This document shows, one piece after another, positions 49,314 through 57,874 of a stretch of 64,000 nt of DNA. This stretch comes from Serratia sp. FDAARGOS_506. Lineage in GTDB: Bacteria; Pseudomonadota; Gammaproteobacteria; Enterobacterales; Enterobacteriaceae. Within the stretch, counting starts at the first letter, position 1, and the number at the start of each line of letters is the position of its first letter. Position numbers and translations under genes: made by a program. The DNA is taken from positions 1,984,001 through 2,048,000 of the forward strand of contig NZ_CP033831.1 in NCBI RefSeq assembly GCF_003812745.1. The letters run 5' to 3'. The notes below the pieces were generated by a model. It searched no databases, was not told where the DNA came from, and worked only from the letters and a program-made list of their open reading frames with translations.

Positions 49314-49599
49314 GGCGATTCACAGCGCCGCTGAAGGATTGCATCGTGTTGGTGCCATTTCTCTGGAAACCCTACGCAGTTTTGATGAGTCTTGCCTTTC
49401 TCCAGTCGAGATATTGCAGCCCCAAGAGATCAAAGCCTTGCGCGAGCAGTTACGTTTAAGCCAACCGGTTTTTGCCCGATATCTGAATACCAGCGTGTCG
49501 ACCGTACAGAAATGGGAAACAGGAGTGAAACGGCCAGGTGGTGTGTCGCTCAAGCTGCTTTCGATCGTACGCAAACATGGGCTTCAGGTCTTGTTGTAG
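49276..49599 (+). CDS. HigA-type XRE antitoxin
   Basis: 107 residues. The C-terminal half is a helix-turn-helix of the YiaG/HigA type (IKALREQLRLSQPVFARYLN, STVQKWETGVKRPGG), while the N-terminal half (about 50 residues) probably wraps the toxin. It overlaps the toxin gene by 38 bases, so expression is coupled. It should autorepress its promoter. The pair lies between a core cell-wall gene and a TonB operon, as a small accessory insertion. Confidence 0.85.
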   Translation: MTQEKTFRSPVFEAIHSAAEGLHRVGAISLETLRSFDESCLSPVEILQPQEIKALREQLRLSQPVFARYLNTSVSTVQKWETGVKRPGGVSLKLLSIVRKHGLQVLL

Positions 49600-49688
49600 T
49601 GATCGTTTTGGTTGTCACTATTCTCACATTTACCTCTCTGCCCTTGCCTCTCTGAAATGCCCATACGGCAATTATTCCAATAAAAACT

Positions 49689-49708
49689 ATAGCTAATTAA
49701 TAAGTTAT
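49689..49708. promoter_or_regulatory. Imperfect AT-rich dyad upstream of the TonB operon
   Basis: ATAGCTAATTAATAAGTTAT, a dyad centred on ATTAAT with 16 of 20 positions symmetrical, 136 bp before exbD. It is not a good Fur box. Possible operator; low certainty. Confidence 0.2.
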
Positions 49709-49843
49709 ATCTCCTTCGTCATCACCTGTCATTGAAAAAATTCTCGCAAAAAATCCACACTGTGAAAATAAGATCACACAAGCGTAACAAAAGGTAAACA
49801 AACCCCTCCTATATTGGCTGCTTCGCTTTTGGGAGGGAGTGTC

Positions 49844-50251
49844 ATGCGTAACTGGAACGAACCGAAAAAGAACAAAGCGCACATCGAACTGATCCCGATG
49901 ATCGACGTGATGATGTTTTTATTGGTGTTTTTCGTCTTGATAAGCCTGAACGTCATTCCGGCGCTCGGGCTGAAAACGCAGCTGCCGTCTGCCGGCAGCG
50001 CGCAACAGCTGAAACCGCAGAAGAAAGCGATCATCACGTTAGGGGCCGATGAACAGCTGCAGCTGGATGGCCAGCCGATCGCGCTCGACACGTTGGTCAA
50101 CACGCTGAAGCAACAGCAGCAGGCCAACCAAACCACCACCATTATCGTCAACAGCGACAAAGGCGTGGCGGTCGAGCGGCTGGTGGCGGTCATGGACAAC
50201 CTGCGCCAGGGCGGTTTCTTCTCCGTCTCCATCGCGACACGGAAGCTGTGA
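49844..50251 (+). CDS. exbD: ExbD-type biopolymer transporter subunit
   Basis: 135 residues, one N-terminal membrane helix (IDVMMFLLVFFVLISLNVI) with the conserved proton-path Asp21 (PMIDVMM) and a periplasmic domain. Together with ExbB it forms the proton-driven motor energising TonB. The start at 49844 has a strong GGGAGGGA site. First gene of an operon exbD-tonB-receptor-exbB-phospholipase D; having exbD first and exbB fourth is unlike the usual exbB-exbD pair. Confidence 0.9.
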   Translation: MRNWNEPKKNKAHIELIPMIDVMMFLLVFFVLISLNVIPALGLKTQLPSAGSAQQLKPQKKAIITLGADEQLQLDGQPIALDTLVNTLKQQQQANQTTTIIVNSDKGVAVERLVAVMDNLRQGGFFSVSIATRKL

Positions 50252-50252
50252 C

Positions 50253-50999
50253 ATGTATCTGCTCTATCGCTCACGTCATCTGTTCAGCTGGTTGCCGGCG
50301 CTGATTGTCGCCGGTTGCCTGTTGTTCGCCAGCCAGCAGGCGGCGCTGAAAATCCAGCCGCGCTATGACGAAACCGCCATCGAACTGGCGCTGGTGGAGC
50401 CTGAACCGGCGCCTGAACCTCAACCGGAAACGCCGCCGGAGCCTCAGCCAGAGCCGCCGCCGCCCGAACCTGAGCCGATCCCCGAACCGGTTGTGCCGGC
50501 GCCGGAACCGATCGTGGAAGCCAAGCCGGTGCCGAAACCGCAGCCGAAGCCCAAACCCAAACCGGTGAAAGAGAAAGCCAAACCGGTAGATCAGCCTAAG
50601 CCGACGCCGGCGCCCGCCGCCCCGCGCGCGCTGGTCAGCAAACCGGCGGCGCAGCCCGCACCGGCCGCACCGGCGGCGCCGAAGGTGAACGCACAGGCGA
50701 TCGAAAACGGCTATCTGCTGGCTTTGCGCCGCGAGCTGGAACAGCGCAAGCGCTACCCGAGCGGGCGCCAGGCCTCGCTCGAGCGCCCGCAGGGCAACGT
50801 CGAAGTGTGGCTGGAGGTCGATCGCAGCGGACGGGTGCTCTCTTCCGGCATCGCCAATAAAGCCGCCAGCATGCTGCTGAACCGCGCGGCGATGAGCAGC
50901 CTGCAAAGCATCAGTTCAGTGAAGCCGTTCCCGAGCGAGGCGTTCGCCGGGCAAACAACCAAAAGATTTACCGCAACGTTCAATTATCAGGCGCCTTAG
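50253..50999 (+). CDS. TonB-family energy transducer
   Basis: 248 residues. A single N-terminal anchor (SWLPALIVAGCLLFASQQA) is followed by a Pro-Glu and then Pro-Lys repeat region (about residues 48-150, with EPxPEPQP and KPxPKPK patterns) spanning the periplasm. The C-terminal TonB box-binding domain (about 165-248) includes LEQRKRYPSGRQ and VEVWLEVDRSGRV. A TonB paralogue with one base between it and exbD. The housekeeping tonB of this organism is expected elsewhere, so this one is probably devoted to the neighbouring receptor. Confidence 0.9.
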   Translation: MYLLYRSRHLFSWLPALIVAGCLLFASQQAALKIQPRYDETAIELALVEPEPAPEPQPETPPEPQPEPPPPEPEPIPEPVVPAPEPIVEAKPVPKPQPKPKPKPVKEKAKPVDQPKPTPAPAAPRALVSKPAAQPAPAAPAAPKVNAQAIENGYLLALRRELEQRKRYPSGRQASLERPQGNVEVWLEVDRSGRVLSSGIANKAASMLLNRAAMSSLQSISSVKPFPSEAFAGQTTKRFTATFNYQAP

Positions 51000-51038
51000 C
51001 GCAAGGGTTAATCGTTTGATTTTTATGGGATGCACACA

Positions 51039-53282
51039 ATGAAATCGTTTAATCGTTCTGGGATCTATCTGGCGGTGATGTCGGCGATGCTGCCGGGCGC
51101 CGCGCTGGCGGCCGACGCCACCGATGTCGGCACCATCAGCGTCAAGGGGCAGTCGCTCGGCGGTGGCATGATGGTGCAGGATGACAGCGCCAAGGCGCGC
51201 TCCACTGTTACCAAAGAGGCGATGGATAAAATGCCGTCGGCGGCCAACGCCATCGACAAGCTGAAATACACGCCGGGTCTGAACGTCAACAGCAACGATG
51301 CCAGCGGCCTGAGCGGCGTGGACTACACCATGCGCGGCATGAACTCGGATCAGATCGGCCTGTCGATGGACGGCATTCCGATCAACGACTCCGGCAACTA
51401 CGCGGTCTACCCGAACTTGCTCGGCGATGCGGAGAACCTGGAAGAGGTGTTCGTCACCCAGGGCTCTTCCGAAGCGGACGGCCCGCACATCGGCTCCAGC
51501 GGCGGCAACATCGGCCTGGTGACGCGCCGCCCGGCGAAAGACTTCGGCGGTTTCGTCAAACAGACGCTGGGCAGCAACAGCTTGAGCAAAACTTTCGCCC
51601 GCCTCGAGACCGGCGAGTACAATGGCTTCAGCAACTGGCTCTCTTATTCGCACACCGAGGCGAAGAAGTGGCGCGGCGAGGGGCGCCTGTACTCCGACAA
51701 GTTCGAGATGAACTCGCTGTACGAAGACGGCAACGGCAACAGCAGCAATCTGGTGATGAAGTACAACCGCCAGAACAACACCAACTACAACACCCTGAGC
51801 AAGGCGCAGTTCCAAAACGACGGCCGTGACACCGACTATGCCACCACGCCGGAGTACAACAACAAAGGGCAGTTGAACAAGTATTACAAGATTGAACGCA
51901 ACCCGTTCGAAAACTTCACGCTGTCGTTCACCCAGAAGCTGCAGCTGCGCGACAACCTGTCGCTGACCCTGCAGCCTTATTACTACTGGGGCAACGGCGG
52001 CAGCTTCAACGGCCAGACGGCCTCGGTGCTGTCCAGCACCTCCAGCAAGGCCGGGCAGTACGATCTCAGCAATCTGCAATCCAACACCTATTACCGCCCG
52101 TCGTGGACCCAAACCTGGCGGCCGGGCATCACCACCAAGCTGAAGTGGGACATCAACGATCAGCACAGCCTGGATCTCGGCTACTGGTATGAGCGCGCGC
52201 GTCAGCTGCAGACCCAGCCATTCATCAGCATCAAGGGCGACGGCAATCCGTCGCAGATTTGGGGGCAGCCGGGCGGCTCCGATCAGGTGAAGGACGCCAA
52301 CGGCAATACGGTGCAGGGGCGTAACCAGTACACCATCACCCCGGCGCAGAAGGTGTGGCTGCAGGATACCTGGTTCGCCACGCCGGACTGGACGTTTGTC
52401 GGCGGCCTGGCCTATCAGTACGTAGAACGCAAAGGGGACAACCGCGGCAGCCTGTACAACGTGCCGGAGAAGCGCAAAGCCACCTATCATGAATTCCTGC
52501 CGAACTTCAGCGCCAGCTATAAGGTGAATCAGGAAAACCAGGTGTTCTACAACCTGACGCGCAACATGCGCACGCCGCCGAACTACGTGCTGTACAACGT
52601 CGGCGACTCGATCAGCACCAAGCCGGAACTGAGCTGGAACCACGAATTGGGCTGGCGTTTCCAGCAGGATGACATGTTGCTGAGCGCCACGTTGTTCTAC
52701 ATGCGCTACAGCGATCGCCAGATCTCCACCACCAATGCGGCCGGCGACTACGAAATGATGAACATCGGCAACGTGGAGAACAAAGGGCTGGAGCTGGAGT
52801 GGAGTGGCCAGTTGCCGCATAACTTCAACTACTACACCTCTTATACCTACACCGAGTCGAAGCAGAAGAGCGATATCGTCAGCAATGGCGGACAGCCGCT
52901 GCCGACTTCCGGCAAAGAGGTGCCGAACGTGCCGAAAAACCTGCTGAATATGACGCTGGGTTATGACGACGGGCTGTATTACGGCAGCGTCAGCGGCAAG
53001 TACGTCAGTTCGTTCTACGGCGATCTGACCAACGACGAGAAGATCGGCGGCCGTACGGTGTTTGATCTGGCGGCGGGGGTGCATTTGCCGGTGGACAAGA
53101 AAATCGTCAAGAGCGCCGCGCTGCGCTTTGGCATCAGCAACCTGTTTGACAAGGAATACCTGACTTCGGTGCGCACCACCACCTTCAACGCGGCGCCTTA
53201 CGGCGGCGTGAAGGCCAGCACGCCGTATTACAACGTCGGCGAAGAGCGCACCTTCAGCGTCTCGCTGGAAGCCACCTTTTAA
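51039..53282 (+). CDS. TonB-dependent outer-membrane receptor
   Basis: 747 residues. Signal peptide (MKSFNRSGIYLAVMSAMLPG then AALAA), a TonB-box-like TDVGTISVKG, a plug domain (AMDKMPSAANAIDKLKYTPG, MRGMNSDQIGLSMDGIPI) and a 22-strand barrel ending in Phe (FSVSLEATF). An ATG nine bases earlier (51030) has no ribosome site. Such receptors import siderophore-iron, haem, vitamin B12, nickel or sugars; the plug does not identify the ligand to me. Co-transcription with its own TonB-ExbBD and an exported phospholipase D-like protein suggests ligand release and uptake by one operon. Confidence 0.92.
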   Translation: MKSFNRSGIYLAVMSAMLPGAALAADATDVGTISVKGQSLGGGMMVQDDSAKARSTVTKEAMDKMPSAANAIDKLKYTPGLNVNSNDASGLSGVDYTMRGMNSDQIGLSMDGIPINDSGNYAVYPNLLGDAENLEEVFVTQGSSEADGPHIGSSGGNIGLVTRRPAKDFGGFVKQTLGSNSLSKTFARLETGEYNGFSNWLSYSHTEAKKWRGEGRLYSDKFEMNSLYEDGNGNSSNLVMKYNRQNNTNYNTLSKAQFQNDGRDTDYATTPEYNNKGQLNKYYKIERNPFENFTLSFTQKLQLRDNLSLTLQPYYYWGNGGSFNGQTASVLSSTSSKAGQYDLSNLQSNTYYRPSWTQTWRPGITTKLKWDINDQHSLDLGYWYERARQLQTQPFISIKGDGNPSQIWGQPGGSDQVKDANGNTVQGRNQYTITPAQKVWLQDTWFATPDWTFVGGLAYQYVERKGDNRGSLYNVPEKRKATYHEFLPNFSASYKVNQENQVFYNLTRNMRTPPNYVLYNVGDSISTKPELSWNHELGWRFQQDDMLLSATLFYMRYSDRQISTTNAAGDYEMMNIGNVENKGLELEWSGQLPHNFNYYTSYTYTESKQKSDIVSNGGQPLPTSGKEVPNVPKNLLNMTLGYDDGLYYGSVSGKYVSSFYGDLTNDEKIGGRTVFDLAAGVHLPVDKKIVKSAALRFGISNLFDKEYLTSVRTTTFNAAPYGGVKASTPYYNVGEERTFSVSLEATF

Positions 53283-53328
53283 CTGAATACCCCGCCGTCT
53301 GCCGGGCGGCGGGGAAGAGGAACCCCGT

Positions 53329-53979
53329 ATGGACGCCAATCTGTTGCACGACATTATTTTCTACGTGATGTACGCCGCGCTGGCGATTGCGCTGGTGATC
53401 ATCATTGAACGCACGCTGTACTTCGCCTACACCCAGCGTCAGGCGCGTCGGTTGGAGCAGGCGCTGACGCCGGAGGTGCGCCGCGCCGCCGATCTGCCGG
53501 ACGAGCTGACCCAGCGCAACAGCCTGCCGATGGCGGTGATCGCGCCGGTGCTGGCGCAGAAGCACCGCGCCGGCGATCGCGAGGCGATCGGCGATCTGAT
53601 CGACGCGCAATACCTGCTGAGCAAACCGCCGATGGCACGCGGCCTGTGGCTGCTGGAGACCGTGGTCACCGCCGCGCCGTTACTGGGGCTGCTGGGCACG
53701 GTGATGGGGATCATCGAAACCTTCAAGGCGCTGGCCGCCTCGGGGGTGTCCGAGCCGAGCCTGGTGTCAGCCGGGATGGGCACCGCGCTGTACGCCACCG
53801 GCCTGGGCATCGCCATCGCGCTGCTGTGCCTGGTGGCTAACAATTTCCTGCAGAGCCGCATGGAGCGCATCAACGAGCTGCTGAAGGTGCTGCTGATCCG
53901 CGCCGGTCAACCGGCCAGCCGCCCGGAGAGCGGCAACGGCGAACAATGGGTTGACAGCGGGGCGCCGCGCTATGCCTAA
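53329..53979 (+). CDS. exbB: ExbB/TolQ/MotA-type proton channel subunit
   Basis: 216 residues, three membrane helices (about 6-28, 105-130 and 150-175). The family signature region is LLETVVTAAPLLGLLGTVMG followed by IIETFKALAASG and ATGLGIAIALLCLVANN. The start has an AGAGGAAC site, 46 bp after the receptor. The 3' end overlaps the phospholipase D gene by 8 bases, tying the last gene to the TonB operon. Confidence 0.92.
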   Translation: MDANLLHDIIFYVMYAALAIALVIIIERTLYFAYTQRQARRLEQALTPEVRRAADLPDELTQRNSLPMAVIAPVLAQKHRAGDREAIGDLIDAQYLLSKPPMARGLWLLETVVTAAPLLGLLGTVMGIIETFKALAASGVSEPSLVSAGMGTALYATGLGIAIALLCLVANNFLQSRMERINELLKVLLIRAGQPASRPESGNGEQWVDSGAPRYA

Positions 53980-55222
53980 TGGCCATCCAGTACGGCGGCC
54001 GTTCGGCCGCCTTTATACGGCATTGTGGAGCGGTTGTTTGTTGATGTTGAGCCAGAGCGCCGCGGCGCGTTTTGCGATTCCCGGCTATGAGCTGGTGTAC
54101 ACCGCGCCGGTGGAAACCGCGCTGCAGGCGGATGACCTGCGCAACACCGCCGAAGTGTGGCGCGAGATGTTCGACGCGGCGAAAACGCGCATCGATCTGG
54201 GGCAGTTTTATGTGGCGAACCAGGACGGTTCGCTGCTGGATGGTGTGTTGCAGCATCTGAAGGCGGCCGGCGAACGCGGGGTGAAAATCCGCTTTTTGGT
54301 GGAAGAGAAGGGCATTCGCATTTCTACCGCCGAAACGCTGGAACAGCTGAAGGCGATCCCCAATCTGGAGCTGCGAATCATTCCTTACCAGAAGCTGAGC
54401 GGCGGCATTCTGCACGCCAAATATTTGCTGGTGGACGGCGAACAGGCGTTCGTCGGCAGCCAGAACTTCGACTGGCGCGCGCTGGAGCATATTCACGAAA
54501 CCGGGCTGCGCATCAGCGACGCCAAGGTGGTGGGGCAAATTCAGGCGATCTTCGAGCAGGACTGGCAGGCTCAGGCGATGCTGGCGCAGGATAAACCGGT
54601 GCCGGCGCTGCCCGATGCGCCGCCGACGGGGCAGGCGCAAGGCAACTATCTGGTCGCCAGCCCGCGTGCCTACAACCCGGCGGGGGTGATTGACTCGCAG
54701 GCCGAGCTGCCGCGCCTGCTGGCCGGCGCCAAGCGGCGGGTGCGGGTGCAGGTGATGGATTATGCGCCGCTGTCGTTCGGCCCCGAACGCAGCCGCCCCT
54801 TTTATGCGGTGATCGACAACGCGCTGCGCAGCGCGGCGGCACGCGGGGTGCAGATCGAGCTGATGGTGGCCAACTGGAACACCAAAAAGCCGGATATCGC
54901 CTGGCTGAAGAGCCTGGCGCTGGTGCCGAACGTGCAGATCAAAGTGGTGACCATACCACCGGCCAGCAGCGGCTTCATTCCGTTTGCCCGCGTGATCCAC
55001 AGCAAGCTGATGACCATCGACGATGAGTTTGCCTGGGTGGGCACCAGCAACTGGACCGGCGGCTATCTGGACAACTCGCGCAATCTGGAGCTGGTGATGC
55101 ACAGTGCGGCGATGAGCGGGCGGTTGGACAAGCTGTACCAACAGCTGTGGAACAGCGTCTACGCCGAACCGTTGCGGCTGGATTACGACTACCCGCCGCC
55201 CAAGCCGGGCGGCGAATCCTGA
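53972..55222 (+). CDS. Exported phospholipase D-like protein
   Basis: 416 residues with two HKD motifs: LHAKYLLVDGEQAFVGSQNF in the first half and IHSKLMTIDDEFAWVGTSNW in the second, each with His-x-Lys-(x)4-Asp, so both halves of a PLD active site are present. The N-terminus has basic residues then a hydrophobic stretch (LYTALWSGCLLMLSQSAAA), a probable signal peptide. It resembles the PLD3/4-like secreted subgroup. Substrate may be a phospholipid head group or nucleic acid. ATG at 53972 overlaps the exbB stop by 8 bases; the 53951 start is TTG and less likely. Confidence 0.87.
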   Translation: MPNGHPVRRPFGRLYTALWSGCLLMLSQSAAARFAIPGYELVYTAPVETALQADDLRNTAEVWREMFDAAKTRIDLGQFYVANQDGSLLDGVLQHLKAAGERGVKIRFLVEEKGIRISTAETLEQLKAIPNLELRIIPYQKLSGGILHAKYLLVDGEQAFVGSQNFDWRALEHIHETGLRISDAKVVGQIQAIFEQDWQAQAMLAQDKPVPALPDAPPTGQAQGNYLVASPRAYNPAGVIDSQAELPRLLAGAKRRVRVQVMDYAPLSFGPERSRPFYAVIDNALRSAAARGVQIELMVANWNTKKPDIAWLKSLALVPNVQIKVVTIPPASSGFIPFARVIHSKLMTIDDEFAWVGTSNWTGGYLDNSRNLELVMHSAAMSGRLDKLYQQLWNSVYAEPLRLDYDYPPPKPGGES

Positions 55223-55225
55223 TAA

Positions 55226-55260
55226 ACAGGGCGCGGTTAATCCCCGCGCCCTGTGTTTTT
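55226..55260 (+). terminator. Terminator of the TonB-PLD operon
   Basis: ACAGGGCGCGG (55226-55236) pairs with CCGCGCCCTGT (55244-55254), followed by GTTTTT. It touches the stop of the convergent gene. Confidence 0.9.
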
Positions 55261-56368
55261 ACCGTCGCCAGCCGGCCTTCTCCAGCGCCGTCACCAGCTG
55301 CTCGGCGCTCAACCCTTCCGCCCGGTGGCCGTTGCCGCTGACGGTATTGGCCGCCAGCAACGCATTCACGATCGCTTCCTCCACCGCTTCTGCCGCCGCG
55401 GCGAACAGCGCCGAAATGTAGTCGTTGTTCACCATGCGTAGCGGCGTGGTGAAAGCGCCTTTATTGGCGTAGTCGGCGGGCGGCAGGCCGTCATTGCCGG
55501 TAGCGAAGGCGATGAAAATGTCGCCGCTCGAATCCTCAGTGCCGCCGCCGGTGCGAGCAATGCCAATGCTGGCGCGCTGCGCCAGCCGCGCACACTGGTG
55601 CGGCAGCAGCGGCGCGTCGGTCGCCAGCGCCACCACGATGGAGCCCATGCCGGGATGCGGCAACTGCGGCGTGAACGGCGAGGGGATATGCCCCAAATGG
55701 CGGCCCACCGGGTAGCCGCCCACCAGCAGCGATTCGCGCTTGCCGTGGTTGGCCTGCACGATGGCGCCCACCGTCCAGCCGCCCTGATCGGCGGGCAAGC
55801 GGCGCGACGCGGTGCCGCTGCCGCCTTTGAATTCATGGCAGATCATGCCGCTGCCGCCGCCGACCGCGCCTTCCTGCGGCAAGCCGCCCTGAGCCGCCTG
55901 TTGCGCCTGGCGTACGTGCTCGGCCTGGACGTGAAAGCCATTGATGTCGTTGAGCAGGCCGTCGAAAGTTTCCATCACCACCGGCATATTCCAATACACC
56001 GCGTTGTCGCTCTCTGGCAGCGCTTCACGCTCCAGCGCGATCAGCGCATCGCGCACTACGCCCACGCTGTGGGTGTTGGTGAAGGCGATCGGGCTGGTCA
56101 GCAGGCCCGCTTCGCGCACCCATTCCAGACCGGTGGCGTCGCCGTTGCCGTTCAGCACGTGCACGCCGGCAAAGCAGGGCGCGTGGCGGGCAGAGCCGGG
56201 GCGCGGTTCAATCACCGTCACGCCGGTGCGCACGCTGCGCCCGTCCGCCAAATCGGCATGAATGCTGGCATGGCCGACGCGCACGCCGGGCACGTCGGTG
56301 ATGGCGTTCAGCGGGCCGGGCGTGCCCTGTCCGATGATGATGCCCAGATCCTGAGCGCGCTGCGTCAT
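55259..56368 (-). CDS. DmpA-type (P1 family) aminopeptidase
   Basis: 369 residues. N-terminal-nucleophile peptidase that matures by self-cleavage; the predicted cut is before the Ser of PGMGS-IVVALATDAP, yielding alpha and beta chains. Other family blocks are DVPGVRVGHASI, EWVREAGLLTSPIAFTNTHS, GGGSGMICHEFKGGSGTASR and LVGGYPVG. Known members release N-terminal residues including D-amino acids and beta-alanine (DmpA, BapA). The beta-alanine pathway genes upstream favour a beta-alanyl aminopeptidase. Start at 56368 with AAGGAG, 2 bp after the permease stop; no signal peptide. Confidence 0.9.
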   Translation of the reverse strand: MTQRAQDLGIIIGQGTPGPLNAITDVPGVRVGHASIHADLADGRSVRTGVTVIEPRPGSARHAPCFAGVHVLNGNGDATGLEWVREAGLLTSPIAFTNTHSVGVVRDALIALEREALPESDNAVYWNMPVVMETFDGLLNDINGFHVQAEHVRQAQQAAQGGLPQEGAVGGGSGMICHEFKGGSGTASRRLPADQGGWTVGAIVQANHGKRESLLVGGYPVGRHLGHIPSPFTPQLPHPGMGSIVVALATDAPLLPHQCARLAQRASIGIARTGGGTEDSSGDIFIAFATGNDGLPPADYANKGAFTTPLRMVNNDYISALFAAAAEAVEEAIVNALLAANTVSGNGHRAEGLSAEQLVTALEKAGWRR

Positions 56369-56370
56369 GG

Positions 56371-57747
56371 TTATTCTCCTTCTATTGAGGGGGCGGTGAG
56401 GGGCGCCGTTTGGCGGCCTCGCAGATGGTTCAGCGCCAGCCCGAAGCCGATGATGCCGGCAATGATAATAAAGTCTTTCAGGCTGCTGGCGATCAAAATC
56501 GTCCACAGCACGTACAGGCAGCACAGCAGCGCCGCCACCACCGGCAGTGGCCACAGCGGCATCAGGTACGGGTGATGGAAGTGGCGGCGACGGCGGCTGA
56601 TCAGCGCCGCCACCGCCATGATGATGTACACCAGCAGCAGCAGGATCACGGTGAACGAGGTCAGCGACTCGAGATCGGAGCAAAACGCCAGCAGCGCCGA
56701 CGGAACGCCGAACAGCAGGGTGGCGATCCAGGGGGTACCGAAGCGCGGGTGGATGATTTTCAGCGCCCGGTTAAACGCCGGTAGCCAGAAGCCGTCGCGC
56801 CCGCTGGCGAACATCATGCGGCTGAATTGCGCCACGATGGCGATGATGGCGTTGAATACCGACAGATAGATCGCGCCGCTCACCACCCGCGCCAGCGTCG
56901 GGCCGCCGAGCTGGGTGACCACATAACCAACCGGATCGGCCTGTTTGGCCATCTCCGTCAGCGACGGCGATCCGATCAGCAGGGCGGTGAACGGGACCAG
57001 TTCCACCAGCACCACGATGACCAGTGTCAGCATGATCGCGATCGCCATCGGTCTGCCCTGTTCGCGCATGTCTTCCGCCATGTACACCGCCGCGCCGTAG
57101 CCGTTGTAGGAGAACAGCGCGACCCCGACCATGGCGACGATCAGCGGCAGCGACACCGGCGCCAGGCTGCCTTGCGCGTCCAGCATCACCGGCGCGGTGA
57201 GGATCTCCGCACTCTGATGCGGATGGCTGAAACCGAGCCAGGCGATCAGCGCCAGCACCGCCACTTCCACCACCAGAAAGGCGCCGGTCAGCAGGGCGTT
57301 GGCCTTGATGTTGAAAATGGCGCAGGCGCCGCCGATCAGCACGGTGATCATGCCGGCGGTGGAAGCATCAAATGAGGTATCCAGCGCGGTATTCAGGTAG
57401 GGTACGGCGCCGGTGGCCAGCACCGCCGGCACGAACAGGGCAGCGCTGAGAATAAACAAATAGGTCTGCAACCCGCACAGGGTGCCGAACAGGCGTTTGA
57501 TGATGCTGTATTCGCCACCGGCGCTGGGGTGCGCGGCGCCGAGCTCGGCATAGCACAGCGCGATGGTGGCGGCGACACAGGCGGCGATCAGAAACGACAG
57601 AAAGGCGCCGCTGCCGGCGCTGGCGATCGCCAGTGGGGCGATGACGAAGATCGAGCTGGCCGGCGTCACGCCGGACGCGGTGATCATCACCACGTCGAGG
57701 ATGCTGAGATTGCCTTTGAAGGTGTGTTCAGGGTCGGACTCTTTCAT
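56371..57747 (-). CDS. APC-family amino acid permease
   Basis: 458 residues, about 12 membrane helices. It opens with the APC-type TM1 (LDVVMITASGVTPASSIFVI) and has SAGGEYSIIKRLFG and YNGYGAAVYMAEDMREQGR. This family exchanges or co-transports amino acids and small peptides or amines. Located between the semialdehyde dehydrogenase and the DmpA-type peptidase in a common direction, it probably imports beta-alanine or a beta-alanyl compound (inference from context). Confidence 0.9.
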   Translation of the reverse strand: MKESDPEHTFKGNLSILDVVMITASGVTPASSIFVIAPLAIASAGSGAFLSFLIAACVAATIALCYAELGAAHPSAGGEYSIIKRLFGTLCGLQTYLFILSAALFVPAVLATGAVPYLNTALDTSFDASTAGMITVLIGGACAIFNIKANALLTGAFLVVEVAVLALIAWLGFSHPHQSAEILTAPVMLDAQGSLAPVSLPLIVAMVGVALFSYNGYGAAVYMAEDMREQGRPMAIAIMLTLVIVVLVELVPFTALLIGSPSLTEMAKQADPVGYVVTQLGGPTLARVVSGAIYLSVFNAIIAIVAQFSRMMFASGRDGFWLPAFNRALKIIHPRFGTPWIATLLFGVPSALLAFCSDLESLTSFTVILLLLVYIIMAVAALISRRRRHFHHPYLMPLWPLPVVAALLCCLYVLWTILIASSLKDFIIIAGIIGFGLALNHLRGRQTAPLTAPSIEGE

Positions 57748-57833
57748 GGGATAACGACTCCATTAACGTGTGAGTGAATTATTGTTTTGCTGCACAGGCT
57801 GTACGCAGGAATCAAATGGAGCGCGCGGAAATG

Positions 57834-57854
57834 CCGGGGAGCGTTGCTCCCCGG
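57834..57854. repeat. Hairpin between mmsA and the permease gene
   Basis: CCGGGGAGC-GTT-GCTCCCCGG, perfect 9-bp stem, in the 127-bp interval of a minus-strand operon. No T-run follows on the minus strand, so it may be an mRNA-processing or stabilising stem that lowers downstream expression. Confidence 0.55.
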
Positions 57855-57874
57855 AAGTTTATTGTTCTTATGTG

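Noticed and set aside
49761-49778. CRP site upstream of exbD (TGTGA ... TCACA)
   Set aside because: The half-sites are perfect but separated by 8 bp; CRP needs 6.
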